In this document: one piece after another, positions 59,701-64,000 of the stretch
Position numbering within the stretch: position 1 is the stretch's first letter
Layout of the letters: the number at the start of each line of letters is the position of its first letter
Assembly: GCA_027486405.1 (NCBI GenBank)
Contig: JAIXPD010000031.1
Location: 1 to 64,000, forward strand
DNA length: 64,000 bases
From: Azospirillum sp.
GTDB lineage: Bacteria > Pseudomonadota > Alphaproteobacteria > Azospirillales > Azospirillaceae
Direction of reading: 5' to 3'
The notes under the pieces: generated by a model
What the model saw: the letters and a program-made list of their open reading frames with translations, nothing else
Database searches by the model: none
What the model was told of the DNA's origin: nothing
Translations under genes and position numbers: made by a program

Positions 59701-60436
59701 TGACGGTGGCCACCACCAGCCCCTGCAACGTCCCCTCGGCGTCGCGCAGCGCGCGGCTCATCGGCAGCAGCCAGCGGCCCGACAGCTCCATCTTGCTGTT
59801 GGCGGTCAGCAGGCTGCGGCCCGCGATCGGCGCGCCGATCACCAGGCCGGAGCTGCGGTCCTGCGCGTGGCTGCGCACGATGTCGAACTCGGCCAGCGTG
59901 ACCGGATCGCGCGGCGCGCCGTCGGTGCTCAACAGCAAGCGGCCATGGCGGTCGAGCAGGGCCAGCGCCCGCAGATGGGGCGACCGCCGCAGGCGGTCTT
60001 TCAACAGGGCGGCGATCTCGGCCCGGCCGGCCTCTCCGCTCATCAGATCGCTGTCGCCCAGGCTGTCGATCAGCGACGACAGGGTGATGTCCACCGATTG
60101 GATGGTGCGGGTGGTCGAGGCTTCCAGCGCGCTGGCCAGGCTGGCCAGATTGGCCCGTGTCTGGTTCAGGGTGGCGCGCCGGACCACGGTCGATTGATAG
60201 GTCAGATTGACCAGCAGCGCGATCACCGCCAACAGGCCGAACACCAACACCCCGCCCCGGTGCAGGAACAGGCTTTTCAGGTCGGCGCGGGAATCGGAAG
60301 GCGGGGCGGGCGCGGTCAGAGCGGCGTTCCAACGCAGGGGACGAAGGGGCAGGGGACGAAGGGCCAGGGGACGAAGGGGACAGAAGACGAAGGGGGTGGT
60401 TGGAGGTTCGCCATATCGCGAACAACCGGAACCCAT
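56729..60436 (-). CDS. Hybrid sensor histidine kinase (sensor-PAS-HK-REC-REC-HPt)
   Basis: A 1235-residue membrane kinase. TM1 near residue 60; a periplasmic dCACHE-like sensor to about 350; TM2 ALLAGGFILLILLFGTLLA. Then PAS (ILHTAVEGILTARPDGVIESANPAAHTIFG) and HisKA (FLATMSHEIRTPMNGVIGM). HATPase is followed by two receivers (RVLVVDDVPVNRD with AILDHRMPGMTG; RVLVADDNPVNQQ with LMDVQMPVMDG). Last come a Cys-Ala-Pro linker and an HPt domain (REVHVMKGSAANVG). All phosphorelay residues are present. The start is uncertain: ATG 60436 precedes a stretch encoded by 15-bp repeats; it is divergent from the solute-binding gene. Confidence 0.9.
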   Translation of the reverse strand: MGSGCSRYGEPPTTPFVFCPLRPLALRPLPLRPLRWNAALTAPAPPSDSRADLKSLFLHRGGVLVFGLLAVIALLVNLTYQSTVVRRATLNQTRANLASLASALEASTTRTIQSVDITLSSLIDSLGDSDLMSGEAGRAEIAALLKDRLRRSPHLRALALLDRHGRLLLSTDGAPRDPVTLAEFDIVRSHAQDRSSGLVIGAPIAGRSLLTANSKMELSGRWLLPMSRALRDAEGTLQGLVVATVNPDYLQGLYQTVRVADGTRVALHRYDGTLLVAQPQPNPPGDLRIGGSAAATPLFRSRLPAAEHGVFDEVGADGTPRITAYRTTPTWPLVLAVSVDEAAELVVWRDTIRQSALLAGGFILLILLFGTLLARSMTTQRRQAAALEESNARLNAILHTAVEGILTARPDGVIESANPAAHTIFGCPPGGLIGRSITDLLPPEMRAAQTRFLDDIAAGTKQYRTGFSRELTVARLNGDLFPLLFSVAEVQTAAGPLYAAIMRDLTEAKRAEQVLLDAKLRAEDGQRVKMEFLATMSHEIRTPMNGVIGMAGLLLDTRMTDEQRGFATTIRDSAESLLVIINDILDFSKIDAGRLDLEIDDLELVPLVESVLEILAPRAAAKGLELASFVPPPLRRLYRGDSGRLRQILLNLAGNAVKFTDQGSVTILLSEELGETGNPQIRFEVRDTGIGIAEEDRARLFTMFTQVDASPARRHGGTGLGLAICRRLVELMNGRIGVDSQVGHGSVFWVTIPLERSTAVALAPAPMADWTGRRVLVVDDVPVNRDLLARHLSSFAIETETAETGDEALARMIAAAKAGRPFDAAILDHRMPGMTGPQLANRIRQTPGLSGVRLALATSHLFPTDAPDGDPADAAPVEANLTKPIRFSALCQALATVLDRRASGGWAAAAPAPLPAATAPATATTGAPPQPGFQARVLVADDNPVNQQLTLALLRRAGHKAEAVSNGEEAVEAVSSRPYDLVLMDVQMPVMDGLTATRVIRGLSGAVARIPIIALTANAMQGDDAVCLDAGMDDYLSKPINARKLAEAVQRWARRPTAPCAPCAPAAAPCAPIPHPAPCAPAPILAPPCAPHTPNTPPPSPAVWSPPNPAEDPFNPVKRAELLSVLGPDGLVMLMNAFFTDAPRHIDLLRAAVADLNPEVVAREVHVMKGSAANVGLDRLSGFAEQLESAIRLKKWENVRPDHVDGLAAELAHAHHWSVRFCGTSGTVMPTTTVS
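60336..60396 (-). repeat. 15-bp tandem repeat at the 5' end of the histidine kinase gene
   Basis: Four units of AGGGGACGAAGGGGC (the third has one extra base, the last is diverged) lie in tandem. On the minus strand they are read as Leu-Arg-Pro-Leu-type repeats before the first membrane helix of the histidine kinase, if translation starts at 60436. Copy number could vary between strains. Confidence 0.8.
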
Positions 60437-60572
60437 GGTAACAGCGGTTGCAGAATTCCGCAAAGCATACGCGGACCCTGCGGCATTCGGGATGCTATCC
60501 TTTTGGTCCGGTTGGCAATCCAGGGAGATTCCTGGAAAGATGGTGTTGAAAGTCCAATGTGAAGGGGACGCC

Positions 60573-61382
60573 ATGAACGCCCGTGTCCATCGCCTTTTTT
60601 CGTTCGCCGCTGCATTGTTCATTGTCCTTTCGTTTGGCGCGTGCGGCGCGCAGGCGGCGGGAAAGCTTGATAAAATTGCCGCTGACAAGAAACTTCGTGT
60701 CTGCATGTGGCCGGATTATTACGCGATCTCGTTCCGCAACCCGCGCACCAACGCGTTGGAGGGGGTGGACATCGACATGGCCGGGGCGCTGGCCGCCGAT
60801 CTGGGCGTGGCGTTGGAGTTCGTCGAAACCAGCTTTCCCCGTTTCATCGACGATCTGCGCGGCGACCGCTGCGACATCGGCATGTTCGCCATCGGGGCCA
60901 CGCCCGCCCGCGCCGCGCAGGTGGCCTTCAGCGCGCCCTATCTGCGCAGCGGCATCTACGCCGTCACCACCAAGACCAACGCGCAGATCCGCAAATGGGC
61001 CGATCTGGACCAGGAGGGCAACGTCGTCGTCGTGCAAAGCGGGACCTTCATGGACGGCTACGCCCGCAGCGCCATGACACGCGCCCGCATCGTCGCCGTC
61101 ACCCGTCCGCAGGAGCGGGAGGAGGAGGTGCAGGCCGGACGCGCCGACGCCTTCCTCACCGACTACCCCTATGGTCAGCGCATGTTGGCGTTCCATCCCT
61201 GGGCGCATCTGGTGATCCCCGACCAGCCGGTGCAGCCCACCCCCTACGCCTACGCGGTGGCTCCGGGGGATGACGCGTGGCTGGCGCGGGTCAACGCCTT
61301 CGTCGCCGCGATCAAGGCCGATGGGCGGCTGGCGGCGGCGGCGGAGCGCTACAAGCTGTCGCCCATCGTCGCCCGCGACTGA
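60573..61382 (+). CDS. Periplasmic solute-binding protein, family 3 (amino-acid type)
   Basis: A 269-residue SBP_bac_3 protein. The signal FSFAAALFIVLSFGAC may be a lipobox or be cleaved after AQA. LRVCMWPDYYAISFRNPRTNALEGVDIDMAGALAADLGVALEFVETSF and FIDDLRGDRCDIGMFAIGATPARAAQVAFS are typical ligand-domain motifs. No permease or ATPase genes follow, so it may serve as a sensor partner for the divergent histidine kinase rather than for transport. GAAGGGGA precedes the ATG. Confidence 0.9.
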   Translation: MNARVHRLFSFAAALFIVLSFGACGAQAAGKLDKIAADKKLRVCMWPDYYAISFRNPRTNALEGVDIDMAGALAADLGVALEFVETSFPRFIDDLRGDRCDIGMFAIGATPARAAQVAFSAPYLRSGIYAVTTKTNAQIRKWADLDQEGNVVVVQSGTFMDGYARSAMTRARIVAVTRPQEREEEVQAGRADAFLTDYPYGQRMLAFHPWAHLVIPDQPVQPTPYAYAVAPGDDAWLARVNAFVAAIKADGRLAAAAERYKLSPIVARD

Positions 61383-61510
61383 CCGTCGTCCGATGGGGAG
61401 GGTTGTGCGGTCCGCATGACGGTTGGGGGTGTCAATGGGTGACGCTGTGATACCATCCGACCTCGGATGAGAGCGCGCCTCACCCTTTCCCCGCGCGACG
61501 GAGCCGCCCG

Positions 61511-62137
61511 ATGATCCTGATTGGTCAGTATGACTCCCCCTTTGTCCGCCGCGTCGCCATCGCGCTGCGGCTCTATGGCATGGCGTTCGAGCATCGCCCC
61601 TGGTCGGTGTTCGGCGACGCCGACGCGCTGGCGGCCTACAACCCGTTGAAACGGGTGCCGACGCTGGTGCTGGACGACGGCGATGTGTTGATCGACAGCG
61701 CCATCATCCTGGATTGGCTGGACGAGCTGGCCGGGCCGGAGCGCGCGTTGTTTCCCCGCGCCGGGGTGGAGCGACGCCGCGCCCTGAAGGTGGCGACCCT
61801 GGCGATGGGGCTGGGCGACAAGGCGGTGAGCCTGGTCTATGAACGGATCATGCACCAGAGCAGCTCCCGCCCGTGGGTGGAGCGCTGCACCTCCCAGGTG
61901 TCGGGCGTGCTCGACGCGCTGAACGCCGACCGGGCGGCGCGGCCCGGCCCCTGGTGGTTCGGGGAGCGGATGGGCCACGCCGACATCGCCGGCGGCTGTG
62001 TCCTGCGCTTCCTGCGCGAGGCGCACCCCGACGTGTTCGACGCGGAACGCTGGGCGGCGCTGGCCGCGCACGCGGACGCCTGCGAAGGGCTGGCGGTGTT
62101 TCAGGAGATCGCCCAGCCCTTCTTCGTCAACCCCTGA
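61511..62137 (+). CDS. Glutathione S-transferase family protein
   Basis: A 208-residue GST-fold protein. The thioredoxin-like half begins LIGQYDSPFVRRVAIALRLYG with a Ser in the catalytic region and has NPLKRVPTLVLDDGDVLIDSAIILDWLDEL, with the cis-Pro and the glutathione-binding Asp-Ser. The helical half ends with WWFGERMGHADIAGGCVLRF. Substrate unknown. Confidence 0.92.
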   Translation: MILIGQYDSPFVRRVAIALRLYGMAFEHRPWSVFGDADALAAYNPLKRVPTLVLDDGDVLIDSAIILDWLDELAGPERALFPRAGVERRRALKVATLAMGLGDKAVSLVYERIMHQSSSRPWVERCTSQVSGVLDALNADRAARPGPWWFGERMGHADIAGGCVLRFLREAHPDVFDAERWAALAAHADACEGLAVFQEIAQPFFVNP

Positions 62138-62164
62138 GCGGGCAGTTGAGCGAGCAGGCGCGAA

Positions 62165-62497
62165 TCAGCGGGCGGTGTGCCCGCTGATGTCGGCGTGCAG
62201 GGGCTTGGACTCCTCGAACAGGCGCTGCTGTTCGGCGCTGGCCGGGGCCTGGTGCTTGGCCTTCCACGCGCTGTAGGGCATGCCATAGACGGCCTCGCGC
62301 GCGTCGTCGTCGCTGAAGGCGACGCCGCGTTCCTTGGCGGCGGCGGCCAGCCATTTCGACAGGCAGTTTCGGCAGAATCCGGCCAAATTCATCAGGTCGA
62401 TGTTCTGCACGTCGGTGCGCTTTTGCAGATGCGCGACCAGCCCGCGAAAGGCGGCGGCTTCCAGTTCGATGCGGGTCTGGGGATCCAGATCGGCCAT
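62165..62497 (-). CDS. DUF1244 family protein
   Basis: A 110-residue DUF1244 protein. VQNIDLMNLAGFCRNCLSKWLAAAAKERG and DAREAVYGMPYSAWKAKHQ are the conserved core, including the CRNC cysteine pair that could bind a metal. The function is unknown; the family is common in proteobacteria. It lies 35 bp downstream of the DUF2478-DUF364 gene on the same strand and may be co-transcribed with it. Confidence 0.9.
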   Translation of the reverse strand: MADLDPQTRIELEAAAFRGLVAHLQKRTDVQNIDLMNLAGFCRNCLSKWLAAAAKERGVAFSDDDAREAVYGMPYSAWKAKHQAPASAEQQRLFEESKPLHADISGHTAR

Positions 62498-62532
62498 GGT
62501 GATGGTCTTTCGGTGTTGAACGGTTTGGCGAG

Positions 62533-63792
62533 TTATATGGAGGGGCGGTGCAGCGTGACCATCCGTCCATAGGGGAGAAAGTCACGCGACCCACCGCCCT
62601 CGGCGATGATGCGGGCGACCGCCGCGCGGTCTTCGGCGACGAATCCGGCCAGCGATTGCAGACCATAGGCGAACAGGCGCGGGGTCAGCGGCGTGCCGGG
62701 GCCGATCATCGCCACCCGCGCGCCGGTCGCTTGCCGCAGCAGGCGGGGCAACGTGCGGTTGGCGAGGGCCGACGCGGTGACGGCCACCGCCGCCGCTCCC
62801 GGCAACAGCCAATCGCTGGCCGGTTCGGGGTGTTCGCCCGCGCGCGGCGTCATGTCGATCACCTGGGCGCGGGGCAGGCGGCGGGCCAATCCGGGAAAGC
62901 CGCCGATCACCACCACCCGCCCATCCACGTCGGCGAACAGGTCCAGCCCGTTGCCGGGCGCGCCGGTCAGGTCCGGGCGGTTGCAATGGGCGTTGATCGC
63001 CGCCACCCCCACGGCGATGTCCAGCGGATCCCAGGCGCGCGCGGCCAAGGCGGCCAGGTCGCGCAGGCCCAACCCGGCCCAGCGCGCGCCGTCCACCGCC
63101 CCGGTCCCCGACCCCTGGCGGGCGGCCACCCCCAGCCCGTCGGCGGTGTCCACCAGCACCCATTTGGCCCCGACCACCACCCGTTGCACCTCGGCGTCGG
63201 GCACGGCCAGCCGCAGGTCATCGTAAAGCCGCTGCGGCCCCCACCAGCGCCACAGGGAGTCGGCGGTGGGGGTCAGCAGATCGGTGCAACCGCCGGTGAA
63301 GGTTTGCCATTCGTTCAGATAGCGGCCGCCGACGCTGGTCAGCACCGGCACGCCGTCGGCCATGCCGGACAGAAACTCGTCGGCCAGCCCGTCGCCCTGC
63401 GCTTCCAGACCGGCGAATTTGTTGATGACGAGCAGATCGACGCGGTCGGCGACGGCGCGGCGCACCGCCTGGCTGGCGTCGGCCACCCCGGTGGGATCGA
63501 CGCGGCAGGATTGCGATTCCCGCCCCAGCCGTTGGGTGATGTCGAAGGCCCGCCCGGTGGCGACGTCCACCAGTTCCATCACCTCGGCGCAGGCGTCGAT
63601 GGTCCCGTGGTTGCGTTGGATCAGGCCGCCGACGCGGAACCCCCGCGCCGTCAATTCCGCCGCGAAATCCTCCAGCAGCCGGTCCACCCCGGCCGAGCCG
63701 GGGCCATGGATGACGGCACCGGCGCGCAGCGGCGGCGGCAGGGCGGGGGGGAGGGCAGGTGGGGTGAGGGGGGCGGCTTCGGGGCGCGTCAT
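62533..63792 (-). CDS. DUF2478-DUF364 fusion protein
   Basis: A 419-residue two-domain protein. Residues 25-195 match DUF2478, an NTPase-like family often near molybdate genes (AGAVIHGPGSAGVDRLLEDFAAEL, GLIQRNHG, LLVINKFAGLEAQGDGL, FTGGCTDLL). Residues 205-415 match DUF364, a putative metal-chelation family (VGAKWVLVDTADGLGVA, VVVIGGFPGLARRLPRAQVIDMTPR, AVTASALANRTLPRLL, VAMIGPGTPLTPRLFAYG). Either domain is usually a separate protein. It starts 4 bp after a TusA-like gene on the same strand. A role in metal-cofactor supply is inferred. Confidence 0.8.
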   Translation of the reverse strand: MTRPEAAPLTPPALPPALPPPLRAGAVIHGPGSAGVDRLLEDFAAELTARGFRVGGLIQRNHGTIDACAEVMELVDVATGRAFDITQRLGRESQSCRVDPTGVADASQAVRRAVADRVDLLVINKFAGLEAQGDGLADEFLSGMADGVPVLTSVGGRYLNEWQTFTGGCTDLLTPTADSLWRWWGPQRLYDDLRLAVPDAEVQRVVVGAKWVLVDTADGLGVAARQGSGTGAVDGARWAGLGLRDLAALAARAWDPLDIAVGVAAINAHCNRPDLTGAPGNGLDLFADVDGRVVVIGGFPGLARRLPRAQVIDMTPRAGEHPEPASDWLLPGAAAVAVTASALANRTLPRLLRQATGARVAMIGPGTPLTPRLFAYGLQSLAGFVAEDRAAVARIIAEGGGSRDFLPYGRMVTLHRPSI

Positions 63793-63796
63793 GGCT

Positions 63797-64000
63797 TCAG
63801 CCGCCGCGCCGGATGCGGTAGACAAACAGGGTCCCGTGGTCCGGGTGCGGGCGGGTTTCGTGGGCGATCAGCCGGTTGTCGGTGGTGTTGCAGAAATGCT
63901 TGAAGTCGATGACCGACGCCGGATCGGTCGCCAGCGCCACCAGCTCCTCCCCCGGTTCCATCCGGTCCAGCAGCGCGCGGGTGCGCAGGATCGGCAAGGG
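63797..64000 (-). CDS. TusA-family sulfur carrier, 5' end cut by window
   Basis: Partial: the N-terminus lies beyond the window. The visible 67 residues begin PLPILRTRALLDRMEPGEELVALATDP and continue VIDFKHFCNTTDNRLIAHE, the TusA/SirA pattern. PLP would be the end of a CPxP motif whose Cys is just off the window. TusA proteins carry sulfur for thiolation or molybdenum-cofactor synthesis. Its stop is 4 bp before the DUF2478-DUF364 start, so the two are probably one operon. Confidence 0.8.
   Translation of the reverse strand, partial: PLPILRTRALLDRMEPGEELVALATDPASVIDFKHFCNTTDNRLIAHETRPHPDHGTLFVYRIRRGG

Noticed and set aside
57161-60562. A 1133-residue plus-strand frame antisense to the hybrid histidine kinase
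   Set aside because: Shadow of the kinase gene: no ribosome site, no domain, Gln/His/Gly/Arg-rich throughout.

Overview
The window is about 64 kb of GC-rich (roughly two-thirds G+C), gene-dense chromosomal DNA from an alphaproteobacterium. Three things point to the Rhodospirillales, around Azospirillum and its relatives, though I cannot name a species: the FHA-domain and DUF29 genes, an ArsR-methyltransferase fusion beside metF, and aerobic-type cobalamin genes mixed with many two-component and c-di-GMP proteins. I saw no rRNA, tRNA, CRISPR array, prophage or transposase gene. The only mobile DNA seen is four short non-coding elements.

Layout. (1) 1-4.5 kb: C4 acid-sugar (tetronate/erythronate) catabolism, otnI-otnK-denD, with a convergent MFS transporter. 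(2) 5-8.5 kb: folP, then glmM-thiD (overlapping). (3) 8.6-10.3 kb: a soluble globin chemoreceptor with a zinc-binding CZB tail. (4) 10.7-17.7 kb: an iron-uptake block, exbB-exbD-tonB, a Fiu-like siderophore receptor, a PiuC dioxygenase and a PepSY membrane protein, with candidate Fur boxes before exbB and before the receptor. (5) 17.7-28.4 kb: housekeeping and signalling genes (EEP hydrolase, cheD, PBP4, FHA protein, Sfp-type transferase, purC, hydroxyacid dehydrogenase, PAP2 phosphatase, GbsR-type regulator). (6) 28.5-36 kb: YaiI family, ettA, AraC regulator and SDR, a pentapeptide-repeat/PilZ fusion, mlaC and mlaA. (7) 36-44 kb: methionine cycle, ArsR-methyltransferase, metF and metH. Between metF and metH sits a compact three-gene unit: DUF29, an AAA15-type ATPase and RloB. 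(8) 44-47 kb: a lone MNT antitoxin with a broken HEPN partner, a thioesterase, a secreted pentapeptide protein, an RHH protein and a hydrolase. (9) 47.4-52.3 kb: cobalamin genes cobP-cobO-cobQ, cbiB and cobC. (10) 52.4-61.4 kb: signalling, with a diguanylate cyclase, an STAS/SpoIIE-phosphatase/receiver-kinase partner-switching set, a large hybrid histidine kinase and a divergent solute-binding protein. (11) 61.5-64 kb: GST, DUF1244, a DUF2478-DUF364 fusion and a TusA-like gene cut by the window end.

How parts connect. MetH needs cobalamin, and cobalamin genes lie 3.4 kb away. The folate, MetF and MetH genes feed one-carbon metabolism. The iron block is one functional unit.

The best candidates for something new are: the DUF29-ATPase-RloB unit, which resembles ATPase/TOPRIM phage-defence pairs and has an AT-rich patch confined to the middle of its ATPase gene; and two families of small non-autonomous elements (247 bp and 174 bp) with different interiors but the same terminal inverted repeat. 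The 247-bp copies have perfect 10-bp target duplications, and one separates the cobP gene from what may be its regulatory leader.
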